Shown in pieces: positions 1 to 12,697 of a stretch of DNA of 64,000 bases; position 1 is the stretch's first letter, and every line of letters begins with the position of its first letter. Under the pieces are notes generated by a model. That model was not told the DNA's origin and searched no databases. It worked only from the letters and a program-made list of their open reading frames with translations. The stretch is from the NCBI GenBank assembly GCA_018398805.1, contig JAGFBZ010000849.1, positions 558,001-622,000 of the forward strand, read 5' to 3'. This DNA comes from Hirundichthys speculiger (Eukaryota; Chordata; Actinopteri; Beloniformes; Exocoetidae). Position numbers and translations under genes: made by a program.

Positions 1-1703
1 AGGCTATGACGTCCAACACATTTGACTCCATCTATGCATGCACATACACAGATGTGCTTCAGAGACATGAACTCATTCACAGGGGCTGAGCATCTTTCAG
101 CCTCTCCGTCCACGCAGTCTGTTCTTCCCCCAGTGCAACCATAATGCATAATTCACCCCTATCATTTATCAAAATAATCATTGGCTGGGGCAATCAGCAG
201 CACTTGGTGGTGAAATAACACATCTGAGGTCAAAAGGAGTCATCTTTTAGCAACTGCGCTCCACTGTGGGTCGTTGCCAAGTTTTGACTCTGGCTGGAGA
301 GATAGCTGCGGCGATTAGTGGACGGGAAAAAGGGGGGAGGCTGACAGTGCAGATGCACGCAGACAGATCGCCTTGCCTGAGAGCTGCCGGAGCCTCAGAC
401 AGCTCTCTCCATCACCCCCTCCAACTCACCCTCCCTTCCCACAGCCATCTGTGAGGCACACACACTCACAGACACACACACTCGTAGTACACTAACTAAG
501 AAGCAGAGGGACATTTAGCAATGTTAGCAGCCTCACTAAGACCGCTGTCTTGGGTAACTGCTGACATATTCTAAAAGAACTAAAGGAAGAGGGAGAGTTA
601 GTAAAGAAAGATAGAGAGAGGGTGGGGGGGGTGGCAGGTGAGACAGGTAAGCAGAGCTGCTAAGCCAGACAGCTGGCATAAGCTAAGCTAAGCACTGGAG
701 GAGATTGAGATACCAGCCAGGTGAATTTTCCTCAGTTTTTTTTGACAGGTGGGCAGAGGAGAGCCGTCTGGGGTTGACAGCGCTGCCATGCTCCCAATAA
801 GCAGCTACCGTGCAGCATGTGCAGCCGTGCTGATGGTGCAACTGTTTTGGTGTGTGAATATGTATGTGTGTCTGTTGTTCTGTGTCTGCAAGTCCATATG
901 GGCAGTGTGTGCGAGTATGTTCGCATTTTGTTTTTTAATGCATGTGTGTCTTGTGGATTGTAAGCCTTGGTGGATTAGCCCAGCACTTGCATCAATTACA
1001 GTGGTGGTGACAAGTGTAATAACAGAGTTAGGACCTCTAATAGGCAAGACTGTCACAGAGATGAGTAAGCTACTGTTTATCAGTATTCTTTAGGTCTCAT
1101 TTCTTCCTACATCTGTGCGCTATTCTTACTTTCCCCTCTTGACTCTTCCAGTTCTCCCTATTTTTAGGTCTTGAATATGATGTCAGGTTAAAAAGGTCAA
1201 GTAAAATGATGCTGAACTTTTCCAAGCTATTGCAACTTTTTCTTTGTACCTTGATTTTAGCAAAGATGAAACTAAAGTATTTTATTTCAAAGGCCAATTC
1301 TAGATGGAGCCTTAGAAAATGTTGATAAAGAGAGACTGATTTTAAAACCAGGCATCCAGCTCCTTTATATGTTAATTGTTTTATTTTCTAGGAATTATAA
1401 AACAATTAATTTCTATCGTACTTTGCATTGGTGCAGCAACTCATCACCTTCTGAAATGCTCAGTTTTAGTGACTCTCTTCCCCCCCCCACCCCCACCCCC
1501 ACCTTCATTCATTCAGCTATATAATTTTCTACAATATATATATTTTTTATGCCACGTGACTGGATGCTGCTGTGTATCTGGGGATTGTGAGGATGTTCAC
1601 CTGCAGGAAACTAAGCAGATTCATGAAATGAATGCAGCATAAACTCTTTTTAAATTGTGTATTTTTATTCTATCTTTGAGCTTTGTGTCAGGTGTCAAGT
1701 ACA
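1..1703. other. Intergenic, no gene recognised
   Basis: Both strands were read and no protein family or splice-bounded exon was recognised. The longer open stretches near 750-1090 are rich in TG/CA dinucleotides, which keep frames open without implying coding. A C-rich tract at 1480-1503 is listed separately. A flanking gene could have an intron here, but nothing shows it. Confidence 0.6.
1480..1503. repeat. C-rich tract, potential G-quadruplex on minus strand
   Basis: A run of nine C is followed by two C5 blocks separated by single A, then a final ACC. Read on the minus strand this gives four consecutive G blocks with one-base loops, which fits a G-quadruplex. No promoter or gene is visible beside it, so any role is unknown. 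Confidence 0.6.
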
Positions 1704-2262
1704 ACCTGAATTCTGGAAAAGTTGAGATGTTTTTTGTTTTTTAATTTGAATAAAATGAAAACTAAAATACTTCACATGAACCAATATTTTTTCGCAACAG
1801 AACATAGATAACATATTATTTCAAATGTGATGACTGCTACAGGTCTCAAAAAAGTTGGCATAGGGGGAATAAATGGCAGGAAGCAAGAATTTTTATAAAG
1901 ATTCAGCTGGGAGAACATCTGGCAACAAATTAATAGTTAATAGATATCATGTCTGCAACATGATCAGCTTTAAAGGGATGTCTTAGAGAGGCAGAGTCTC
2001 TCAGAAGTAAAGATGGGCAGAGGCTCTCCAATCTATGAAAGAGTGCATAAAAAGATTGTGGAAAACTTTAAAAACAGTGTTCCTTAACATCAAATTGCAA
2101 AGGCTTTGCAAATCTCATCATCTATAGTGCAGAACATCATCTACAGATTCAGAGACACTGCAGAGATTTCTGTGTGTCAGGGACGGATGCCCGTGGTCTT
2201 CGGGCTCTCAGACGACACTGCATCACTAATCTTCACGATTTTGCCAATGACATTATTCAGGT
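1704..2262 (+). mobile_element. Decayed Tc1-like DNA transposon, 5' part
   Basis: The DNA from about 1704 resembles the 5' end of a common fish Tc1-like family, with AAAAGTTG-type blocks at 1717 and 1847. It continues into the N-terminal helix-turn-helix region of a transposase. Readable pieces include MGRGSPI near 2014, KKIVENF near 2050, QIAKALQISSS near 2092 and FRDTAEISV near 2146. Reading it as one protein needs frame changes, and the catalytic DDE part is missing, so this is a dead fragment. Family assignment is from memory of the fish consensus; its exact ends were not found. Confidence 0.7.
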
Positions 2263-4385
2263 TGGGTTTTCAAATCAAAAAAAAAAATAGTCTCAATGAA
2301 CTTTCAAGTTACAGCTGTTTAAGTTAGTGTTGTTGTTTGTCACATCCTGTCCACTGTCATCAAATCTGTGATTAGAAAACTATTCAAAAATTAAAATCGT
2401 AATGTCAGTCCACAACTCCGGGAACATGGTGATTTACTGTAGATAAGTTGCAGAATGAAACCCAAGAAACCAAAAAAAACATAAGCACAAAAATAATGAA
2501 GGGCTTGAAAAACAATGACTTTAGTTGCAGAGAATAAAGCTCTTTTTTTGGTAGAATTGAGACTTTGCAATTTTTCAGACCCATAAGCACAAATAAAAAC
2601 TCAAGGCAAGCTAGAAACCGATAAGCATATTATGTTCTTAAATTTCTTTGATGGCTTTGATGAGAAAAATTAAATTAAAGCCAGCGTAAGCAGATTCTTT
2701 TTAAACTTAAGGATAAATTTAATAGTTAATACTTGGATGGATTTGTGCTAAGGTAGTTCACAAACTGTTGAACATGATGTCGTGACTTTCTATTATTATC
2801 AAAAAGAATTTTCTAAAAAGCCGTGCATATTTATCATTTGAAAACATATTTGAGATGAGTCTTAACCATCTAACAGTGAGTGGCTGCTGCATTGATCTGG
2901 GATGGTGAGTCAAATCCGCCGTTAATAATTAATGATTAGTATGGGAGAGGCAAATGCATTTGTGATCACTGAGAAAGGGCAGATTTGTTCATAGAGGATA
3001 ATAGTTCTCTTACACAGATGAGATGTGTAGACACAAACACACACACATGCACACTCATTTCTGTGCTCACAGTTGCATTGGCTCTAATCTGTAATGCATC
3101 CAATATGTGGAGCTATTGGCCGGCACATTGGGAGGCAAAGCTACATGGCACACAGAAGCCTCCACGCTAGTCTACATCCAGCTATCCAATCATCATCCTG
3201 TCTGGCTCCAATGCCAGTGGGCCAATCAAATGCCCCAGATGCAGCACACTTCCCATCCCCCAGCACACATATTCACAATATATACACACACCAATCCAGC
3301 TGTGATTCTTGGACATAATTCAAGTTGCCTGTCTGGTGTGTGGTGCAAGGTGGCATCTGTTGTATGTGTGCTTGTGTGTGGAAGACGGACTTCTATTATA
3401 TATATATTAAAAAAAAAAAAAAGATTTCAGCATTGTATCAAAGATCATAGATGGAATCCACCAAAAAACAGAAATGTGGTGAAGACTGAAACAGTGATGA
3501 TCACTAACACAACAGTAGACAAACGGGAGAGATCAGAGAACAAGGGAGTGAGAGGAAACGTGACTGAGAGCTTCAGAAAAGCAGGCAGTCATTCACACAC
3601 AACCAGATCAGCCAGAGAGATAAAGGAAGAGGATTACACTCAAACTGAAAGACTTAGAAGTGTCCTGAGTTCCTTTGACTCTCTGCTGTTTCAACAAAAT
3701 CACCCTGAACAATGGCACTATCTGTTAGCACAGAGATTAAAAAAACAACAACACTTATTCAGATGTGACATGTGCTAATGCGGAGGTTTAAGACAAGGAT
3801 ATGGAGAGAGTGAAGCCTGAGCTTGGTGGTGATGTGGTGTTTACAGTGTTCTCAAAGTGGATGAGACTCACCAGATGAGCCAAGGCAGGATTCAAACTGG
3901 TCCAGCAAGACCACGGGGCCATTTGAGACCCAACCATAATCTCTTAATCTGTAATTACTTTCATACCTCAGGAAATTTTGTCAGTATTTAATTGGAAAAA
4001 AAAAAAAAAAAGGTGCACCATATGTCCTTTAAAGAAAAATCAATTTGCAGTTTTCTTTCTCTGAAACATGATATTCAGCACTGACATGCTGCTTGTTTGG
4101 TGAATGTTTGATGTTTTCAGTATATACAGTAGTGAGAATAAAGTACCCCCCTTTTTTAATTCTTTATTTTACTAGAGTCTTAAGATTTGAAAATAGTTAA
4201 CACTTTACACAAAGCCTTAAAATGAGAAAAATGTGGTATTTTTAAAAAGAAAAACAGCATTATATGTCTATTAATTACTTGAATCTAATTAATTACCTGC
4301 AAGTTGTCACTACCCAATCCCTGGATCATCAACCACATCAAGCTGTAAAAAATAAATATAATAACAAAAATTTTGAAAAACAGGA
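2263..4385. other. Intergenic, no gene recognised
   Basis: AT-rich DNA with short A-runs (2277-2287, 3408-3422, 3994-4010) and CA-rich patches near 3030-3055. A long open stretch at about 3107-3778 has no ATG start and a composition set by simple repeats and A-rich DNA. It matches no family I know, and I do not call it a gene. Confidence 0.55.
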
Positions 4386-4722
4386 TTGTGAGCACCTCTG
4401 TAAAAGCTGTTTTTTTTTTTTATACTTTGCTGGTCAGGAACGTTCAAGTGCGTGTTCACACTTGACTGTTAACAGTGAAAGAAATAAGACTCTACTGATG
4501 ACCTTAGAGAAGCAATTGTTGCTGCCCATTAATTTGGGAAGGATTATAAGGACATTTCTAAACAATCTGGAGACAATTGTTCCAGCAGGGAGGAAGACTA
4601 TTCACAAACAGAAAACATTCAAGACAGTTGTCAATCTTCCCAGCATCTGGGGTCCCAGCAAGTTCATCCCAAGGTCAGACTGTGCAGTGCTTGGAGAGAT
4701 TCCAAGAATTGCAAAATAGAAA
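4386..4722 (+). mobile_element. Decayed Tc1/mariner-like transposase fragment
   Basis: From about 4490 the reading frame shows the N-terminal helix-turn-helix of a Tc1-like transposase: TLEKQLLLPINLGR, then RTFLNN, RKTIHKQKTFKTVVNLP, and PSKFIPRSDCA. This matches the common fish pattern of EAIVAAHQSGKGYKAIS, followed by KWKTFKTVANLPR and GRPSKFTPRSD. The block GTGAGCACCTCTGTAAAAGC at 4388-4407 belongs to the leader of the same family. There is no catalytic domain, and the homology ends in an A-rich stretch, so it is a truncated, inactive copy. It is a different family from the element at 1704-2262. Confidence 0.75.
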
Positions 4723-6634
4723 AAAAATTAAAAAAAAAAAACATTTTTGACTCTATAGGTTTCAGTTAAGACATTAAATGTTTAAATTTCAGGCCAGTAC
4801 AATTAAGAAGAAGACTACATAAGAACAGCTTATTTGAGAGGGTTGTCATAAAAGAACCTCTTCTCTTTAAAATTACAACTAGCAGCATGGCATAGGTTTG
4901 AAAAGCTGCATCTAGATAAACCACAAGACAATAGCCTTTGCACAGACAAAACCAAAGTGGGGATTTTTTTTTTCTTTTTAGTAGAGTCATATTTAACATG
5001 ACACAGACACTTCATGCCATTTAACAATGACAGCAGTGAAAGGGTGATGATGAGGGTGAAAGGTCCTGTGGTAGCGTGCAGCCACAGGACTTCTGCACTT
5101 TACCGTCACTCAGTTAACCAGTAACTTCTCCGTATGCCAAAGTATTCTGGAGTCACTTGTGAGGCCATCTGTCCAACAGCTAAAGCTCAGCAGAAATTGG
5201 GTCATGCAAAAGGACAATGATTTCCAGGCACACTAGCAAATCTACAACAGAATGGCTGATAAAGAAATGAATCAAGGTTTTGCTTTGATGCAGTCAATGT
5301 CCAGAACCTGACCTAAGTGAAATGCTATGGGAGCGTCATAAGAGAGATTAACATACTGTTTAAAAATACCCACAAACTATAAAATAACTTAAAAAACAAG
5401 AAAAGTAATCCAAACTTTTCTCCAAAAAAGTGTGAGAGACTAAAGCATCACCCAGAAAATTAATTATTCAGGTTATTGCTGCAAAATGCCAATCCACAAG
5501 TTCCACAAGTTGAGTCATGGGATGTCCTTAATCTTTAAAACGCTATGCCAAATTTTGTATAATATTAATTATGCAATATGCCTTTTTTCCAATGCCATGT
5601 CATGTCGTTCATCTGAGGTGATAAATAACGCTTATTTAGACTTGAAAGTGAGTGTAGTTTCTTTTTCATGTGCCTGTAGAGTAGCTTGTGTCTTCTCTAG
5701 TTTCTAAAGTCTTTTAATTACTATTGATCCATAAGATACAACAAAGGTGTGAAAACCTGTTCTCTGACAAGAACAAGCCTAATTCTGGACAAACTGTCCA
5801 TAATAGTCAATGTTCATATAACATACTAGGTTAGAAAAAAAAAGAGAGAGAGAGACTGACAAAGACAAAAGTCAAGGCAGTGAGATATTTATACATTTTT
5901 AAACCAAAAGAAGCATGTCTAAACAGGATTACATTTTTTTTACATTAGTACACCTGCTAAAACAAACCCACAAAATTCTTTCCCAGGTTTACTTTCAGTA
6001 CTCTGAAGGCCAGGAGAACAGGCTGCACACTAAAACAACATGAAGGGATGGCATTACAGTGTATTATATGAACTTTGGTGGATCACAGTTTCTAATCATT
6101 TGAACATCTGAGAGAATCAAACTAATTTTGAATTTTTGACTGAACTATGGATGCCAGCCTACACACAGTGGGATTGAGAATATGCCGTAATATTGATAAA
6201 TCTGGTCTTCTTTTGCCTGTGAATTGTTGCTTTCACTCTCAGAACCTCCATCTGAGACACCGCCATCAGTAAACACATGTTTCTGTAATGAAAAAGTAAG
6301 CCGCGCCCAGTCTTTCCCCCCCTGAGCACAATACCTTGGCAGAAATTAGCATGTGCACTTAGGTGTTGTGTCTGCATCAATGCTCAGCAAAGCACTGCCT
6401 AAAAAAGGTCTGTGACTACAGTCACTTTACAGTCATTTTACAGAGGGCTGAATGCAGGCCTGAAATATTTTCCTGTTACACTCAAAAGCCAGACATCAGC
6501 TGTTTTTTTTTTTTGTTTTTTTTTTTTTGACCATAGTAAAAAAGAGCTTTAGCAGGCCTGCCAAACTGCTCTGGTCTAGATTAGTTGAGGGTGCCATAAA
6601 AACCAAGAATGTTTCAAGAACCTTGTTAGGATAA
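4723..6634. other. Intergenic, no gene recognised
   Basis: AT-rich unique-looking DNA with poly(T) runs at 6501-6528. No splice-bounded coding segment, RNA gene or recognisable repeat was seen on either strand. Confidence 0.55.
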
Positions 6635-6733
6635 CCCCTAATCAGATGTTCCAGGCATGTCCAACCAGAAGGAGGCCCCGGGGCAGACTAAGGACATACT
6701 GGAGAGATTATTTCCTTTGGCTGATTTGGAAAC
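6635..6733 (+). mobile_element. LINE 3' end (end of ORF2)
   Basis: The segment starting CAGATGTTCCAGGCATGTCC matches the 3' end of ORF2 of a very common teleost APE-type non-LTR retrotransposon. It includes the GGAGGCCCCGGGGCAGAC block and the GGAGAGATTA block. It runs directly into the GGAT repeat, which is the usual 3' tail of this family, so this is a 5'-truncated insertion. The same family appears in an internal piece at 14900-15400. Confidence 0.75.
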
Positions 6734-6795
6734 ATGGATGGATGGATGGATGGATGGATGGATGGATGGATGGATGGATGGATGGATGGATGGAT
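6734..6795. repeat. (GGAT)n tetranucleotide microsatellite
   Basis: About 15 uninterrupted copies of ATGG/GGAT. It sits at the 3' end of the LINE fragment and is best explained as an expanded retrotransposon tail. Long open frames through it (MDGWMDGW and, on the other strand, HPSIHPSI) are repeat artefacts. It should be length-variable. Confidence 0.95.
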
Positions 6796-6796
6796 T

Positions 6797-6955
6797 CTGT
6801 CTGAGTACTCTGGCTTCATCCCACAGTCCAAGACCAAACTGACTGCACGAGTGAATCTGAGCTTGCATGGTTGTTTGTCTCTATATAGCTCTGTGACACA
6901 CCGCGAATATCATTGAAGTAGGTATGGAAAATGAATGAATGAAATGAAAAGCTGT
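6797..6955 (+). mobile_element. Degenerate L2/Maui-like 3' end
   Basis: Blocks of the common fish L2-like 3' region occur in order: GAGTACTCTGGCTTCATCCC, CACAGTCCAAGACC, GGTTGTTTGTCTCTATATAG, and a terminal GGTATGGAAAATGAATGAAT tail. Parts between the blocks are missing. The copy is plus-oriented and directly abuts the LINE tail, so two retrotransposon pieces are joined here. Confidence 0.7.
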
Positions 6956-9900
6956 GAAAATGTGACTTGGAGTGACAGGGCACAATGTAGCATTAACACT
7001 GAATCCCACACGCTGCTACATGTGTCAGGGCATACAGCTTCAATAACTTGGTCAATAGATATTCCTCGCTTTCCTCCTGATTAGTCTAGAAAGCTTCCTT
7101 GCTGCTTCAGTCCAGCCTACATGTGCAGTGGCAGTCTCCTTTTTTTAATACTGAAACATCAGTAGTTGTAAATTAGGTTTTTATTACAGGAGAAAATTAA
7201 CACTTATCTTGAGAGCTCAAGAAGCTGCTATATGCTACACACAGGTGAAGGGAGAGGCTGAAATCTCTCTCTCTCTTTTTTTTTAAGTAGGTATTGTTCT
7301 GTTAAACCTTTGAAAACCCTCTATCACTAGTGTGAGTTAACTTTTAAGTTAAGTCGTATTTCCAGGATTAGCAGAGTGCCCTTACTTAAACCAGTCTTCC
7401 AAAAGCCCACAAATAAAAGTGCATTCAACCTGTTGTTCCATGCAAAATAGTCTTGCAGCAATGCATGCTAGTTAGAAATTTTGTCTGACTTCCATTTGCA
7501 CAACAGAACCGCACCATCTTGCAGGACTATAAAAACTCTCGGTGCTGCATTGGAGTCAGACACCACTCTTCCCAAAACAATTTGAATGCACCGCATGGGA
7601 ATCACCTCTGTGATGACGCAACTTGATCTCAACTGTCTCACTGACACACATGAAGGATGAGATGTTTTTAATTTAATAACTTCAGCCGTTATCTCTCATC
7701 ACTGTTTCTCCCAAAGGAGATGTGGTTTATTTGATCTGTTATTGTGGGAGATATTCTTTTAAAAAAAAACACATATTAGCACCACATGGCCATGATTTTT
7801 ATTCCCAGTAGAAAAGCTGTAGGAAGTAATTCATAAAAGTGGTAATACCCTTGTAGGTCACTTTTTTTTTTTTACTTTTCCTTTTTTCCTTTTGTTTAAG
7901 CCTCTTGACAATATAATTTTCTCTAATTTATGAGTTTGAAACAGAAACAAATGAAAAAGAACATCTCCAAAAAAAAGCTTTGCTCAAACAAGTATTCCCA
8001 TGAGATCATCCATCTTATAAATTTAGGCACGGTGGTAAAATTTGCGCCAGCGAAATCTAGTATACTATTCAGACACAGATGGTTAACCATCAAGTCATCC
8101 ACATTTGGAAGAGTCAACATGCCTAATAATGTGAGTTTACAGCTGTGCACGCACATCCTTGTTAAAGTTGCAATTCTTCCTGCAGAGCTGTCTCCTGTTA
8201 CAACCAGAGAAATAGCCATTTTGACAGACATTTTAGATAAGAAAGAAAGTTGAACAATCAATAAAGTAATTGCAATTAGGGTCCAAAAATACCAGACCTG
8301 CTTCTGCAACCTAAAAATTATTTTCTTCACACATGAAATGAAAAAATAAATTAAATAAAATCCTCAAGTCACAAACTACTTTATAAAACATTGCTTAATA
8401 AAAATTGTAAAAATGTTTTGAAAAAGAAATTCAAATTTCAAAGTTAAGACACATATTTGTATCGTCATAAACATTAAGGTCTGGGGTTGCCTTTTTTCTG
8501 TCCCCCTGCGCAGTTGCATTGACTGGAGTGCTTTAACTTCCTGTTGCAGCTTGTTGACAGTGATGCTTCTTTCTGATGACCTTAAATAGCTTATTGATTT
8601 CTGGAATAGCAGGAATGAACAGACTGCGGGGTTTTTTTTTCCCCCTGACCACCTCCTTTTGTGTTTTTCTTCTTCCAAACCACTGGAATTATTAGGCTCA
8701 GGTTTATTGTGGTGTAAATAATTGTTGTTTACTCACTCTGGTTTCTACTGAATATAATAGCAAGAACATACACAAACACATAAATCCCTCACTGTGGTGT
8801 GTGTCTGCTCAATGATGGCGACTAAGAGCAGCCATGGAGAAACTTTGCCAAAAAGGTCAAAGGCATAATGGGTTATAATCTCCTTGTGGACAACCTTCTC
8901 ACCTAACAACACTGCTACTACTAACAAAGACTTTGGCCTCGGCCCTCAGCTGCCGATTCGCCTCTCCGCCTTCCAGCAGCAGACCTCAGAATTCAACTGC
9001 TCTATTGTCATGCTGCCTACTGACTTGTTAGATGAATTCAAATTTCACATGTCAATTAAATGAGTGTTGCCCTGGTGATTAGCAGATCCCACTAATTGTC
9101 GCTCCCTCCTCCTCTTTCCTCCACTTTTTGCCTCCATCCCTCCTCCTCTTGCTCTCCTGCCATTTTCCACATGGAGGAGCAGGGAATGGGGCTTTGTGCC
9201 GTTAGGCCCCCATACCCCATGTCGAAGATGGCTCCTCAGCCTCTTTCCCCACCCCCTGCTCCTCCTCTGAGATTCCCAGATCCAGAATTTAAACGCTGGG
9301 GAATTAGAAAAAGATATATCCATATATGTGCGTGTTTGGAAAAGCACACAGAGATCACACCAGCGTGAAGAAAAGCAGGCTAAGGTTGAGTGGATATGCA
9401 TTTCATCCCATTTGGGGCTGATGCACCCACACATGGCACAGGATGCTAGCAAACAACTTCCATCCTCACCTTGCATAGAATGAACTTGAAGCACACTTGT
9501 TCTGACTAATACACTCCAACATGTGCACTCAGGCAGATAATTACCCCAACAGCTTCTGGAGACCAGAATGCTCATGTGGGCCCCATAACTGCTTTAGACA
9601 AGGGCCATGGCGCACCAAGGACGCTCCTTCTTTGTCAGTCTCTCAAGCCATGTGTTTGTTTTATTGGACTCAATGAACTTGATCTGTGGATCAACAGTGG
9701 TTTTTTTTGTTACCCATGTAACCAAGTTAAATTGCTTTAAGTCAGGGAAATTAGTTGAAAAATAAAGGAAAACTCTTCTTTAAAAATTAAGTGATTTAGC
9801 CAATTATAACAGAAATACACCTTGATTGAGGAATACTCCTTAACAGAAAGGTGCATAGACTTACGCTAGACATGTGTCAGTGTATCATCTAATACAAAAT

Positions 9901-11710
9901 AATTTTCATTGAAAAGAACACTTTATCAAAGTATATTTCCTTACGTTGGTTTCAGTAATTCATCAGTTCTGAGGATCGCATTACAGCAATTTGTTTTTTT
10001 TTTCTTTTAGCTTGCTTTATAAAACTTCTGGGATGACAAAATCCTCACAAAATTGTTATTGCCATTTACTTCAGGAGTCAATACTCAAATGATACAGTGT
10101 TTGAATACCACTATAAAGACTGGCTGTTCAATGATCATCCCTTTCTATTCTCCTTCTCTGAGCCCCATAACGTCTCCAAATCACTCAGCGGTGTGTGTGA
10201 ATACAGCGGAAAAAGCAAATATATACAATATGTAGCATGCACGGTATTGTTATAAAAAGCACTATATCAGAATTTGCGTGAATGGTAGATTTCAAAGGGC
10301 TTTTATAAGGTTAAAACATGCCACATCCTTGTAGACCATTTACTATTTAGGTTTAGGGAAAAAAGAATTTTGTATAAACTTGGAAATTTCCCACAAGCAA
10401 ACCCACACACACATGCCCTGCTCTGATCACTTTGACAAGTGCGTCATGCTGGCTGTATCTGAGAACTCCACAGTCTTCAGAATATGAAGCCCTTGAAAAC
10501 AAGCAAAACAAACTCTCAGAAAGTCTTTAGAAGGGCTCTAATCACCCCCTCATCACAATTAACCACGGTGGACAGCAGCTCCAAGCACTGGGGTGACATC
10601 CCAAAAGTGCATGAATGGATCCAACATCCCCCAGCCGCCACCACAACCACCCTAAATCACCAGCACACAGACCTACACTCACAGGCCAAGCGACAACACT
10701 GCAACCCAGACAGTTTCGTTTGCACTTTATCAGACCATACAAAACAGCAACGCCTCATTGAGCCACAATTTGCTGCTGGTTTCCTACAAGAAGCAAAACA
10801 AAGAAGGGGCGGCCTGGTCTTCCTTTTTGTGCCAAAGCAGCGGACCAGAGAGAACACACACGCATACCATACACGCACACAAGCTCTCGTGCACACACAA
10901 ACACCTAGCAAGAGTAGGGAACGAACAGACAGAGAGGAAAATGTGAGAACAGCGGAGCACCACACTCAAGATCACGTCTGTCACATCCTTGAAAGCATGA
11001 CACGAGTAAGCTCACGGCCACTTGAAGAAAAAAAAAAATGAAACATTGCACACCTGCAACACAAGTAATGATCTTTAATTCTCCACTTGTTAGTAAGAAA
11101 TTAAGTCCTGGAAGTAGAAAAAAATGTTTATAGACTAAATAATAAAACTCCAGCTTTGATTCCTTAGCAGTAAGTGGCTGCAACTGAGAACAATGGTTTG
11201 TCCTCACGACAGGGTCGTGTCAAAGCAAATGCTTGGGGAAGAAAATACTTCTGTCGGGACACTGACTCTCCTTTTCCCTCCTTCTGCTTAACCCCATCCT
11301 TCTCCGTCTCCCTCACTCTTTCTGTCGAGTTTTACTACCCAATAATTCCTGAGTGAGTAAGTGAGTGTGTTTTGTGTGCGTGAGCCAGTTGAGGCCGAAG
11401 TCCTGTTTGTGCATTTGTGTAGTCATGCGAAAGCGCGTGTGAATGAGTGGGTTGCTCATGGATGAGTGCTGCAGCGGTGAGTGTGCTGAGGGAGACAGAA
11501 GTCTGCAAAGCAAGAGGGCCTTACTTAGAGTCAGGCTATCAAGCAGACAAAAAGCCACAATTAGGATGTCTGGCTGTGTTTGCCCCAGTACACACAACAC
11601 AGGCAAATAAAAAGAAAGCCTCCAACTACTGCAATTATCTCTGGAATGAGGGTAGTGCCAGGAAAAAAATAATTAAAAAATGTTAATTTATATATATATA
11701 TATATATATA

Positions 11711-11748
<38 letters not shown>

Positions 11749-12638
11749 AAGAAGAATTGATAAATACACAAAGGCAAAATACAATACATGCACATGACCA
11801 GATTTATTAGCATACAAACTGAGATCAAAACACTTTCTCAAGTTCAATGCTCCTCAAAGAATTCCTTATCAGACTACAGTGATGTGCATCCTATCACCCC
11901 CCCCTTCCCTTCACCCTCCTCCAATATAGTGCAATTTGAAACAGAGATGAACAGCCCCTCTGGCAGAGTATATTATGTTGCCATGACAACCTGGAGAGGT
12001 ACAACTCCTGACAAGAAGGTGCAGATGATGTGCCGATTGTGCCCAGTGTGTGAGAGCTTCCATTGCTTTAGGTGGTCCCTCTGTTCTCCATCTTACCCCA
12101 CTTTAGCTGTGCCATGCTGTCTTCCAGCTAGCGGCTGCTGGTCTTGGTACGGGATGAGTGTGTGCTGTTTAGTCTCCCTGGGTGTGGATGAACAAAGCAT
12201 GAGAGTTTTAGATTTCTGGGACAAGATGCCAGTCAGGCTGCCCCTCTGTTCTGTCCATGTGGTAAAAAGGGTCAGAGATGAGCGCTAATTGGAAGTGGCG
12301 CGGTGATCTGATGACACTGCGGGGATACTTTGGTTTGTCACAACGTGTAAAAGCCCTCGCATTTCAAGGGTGGCTGCACTCAAGTAGGAGTTAATCAATG
12401 CTCAGCTTAACGCAGACTATCCAGGACAGAGCACGGTTGCTGATTTTGGGGTAACTCAGGTTAAAATCACAGAGACATCTCAGAAATATACTCATTTCCA
12501 CTGCTGACTTTGAAGTGATTTCATCACAGGAAATAAACCTTCAGCAATACATCACACAAAAACTCCTGATATATGTTGTCAAAACTGTCAGCCAGAGCAG
12601 TCAGAGCAGTAGACAAGTGTAATATTTTGGTGTCTTAC
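6956..12638. other. Intergenic, no gene recognised
   Basis: Nothing identifiable as a gene. The stretch around 9030-9100 has several TAATTA/ATTAAA-type homeodomain-like sequences but no other mark of function. Open frames near 9045-9575, 10484-11041 and 11788-12288 start at non-ATG codons or are biased by simple sequence, and match no family. A TA tract at 11688-11746 is listed separately. Confidence 0.5.
11688..11746. repeat. (TA)n microsatellite
   Basis: About 59 bp of alternating TA with one C interruption (ATCTAT) near 11711. It can form a cruciform and is likely to be length-variable. Confidence 0.95.
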
Positions 12639-12697
12639 CTCAGCCACAAGTCGATAGCAGACACCTTCCCTTTCAACAGGCAGCCGTAATGGAAAGC
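12639..12697 (-). other. Candidate orphan exon (splice-flanked, unknown gene)
   Basis: Read on the minus strand, a pyrimidine-poor but acceptable acceptor (CTTTTACAG) precedes 59 bp that end in GAG followed by a strong donor, GTAAGACA. Two of three frames are open. One reads AFHYGCLLKGKVSAIDLWL and another reads FPLRLPVEREGVCYRLVAE; the third has a TGA. I recognise neither peptide. The CpG-rich island at 21.0-21.8 kb lies upstream on this strand and could be the promoter of the same transcript, but no exon linking them was found. It could equally be a noncoding exon or a chance pair of splice-like sites. Confidence 0.25.

Noticed and set aside
3107..3778. A 223-codon open frame as a possible gene
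   Set aside because: It starts at GTG, spans CA-rich and A-rich simple sequence, and shows no domain or splice context.
6638..6868. Repeated MDGW and HPSI peptides
   Set aside because: They are translations of the GGAT tetranucleotide repeat and its LINE flank.
9045..9575. A 176-codon minus-strand frame
   Set aside because: No domain, no splice context and low-complexity basic stretches; no family recognised.
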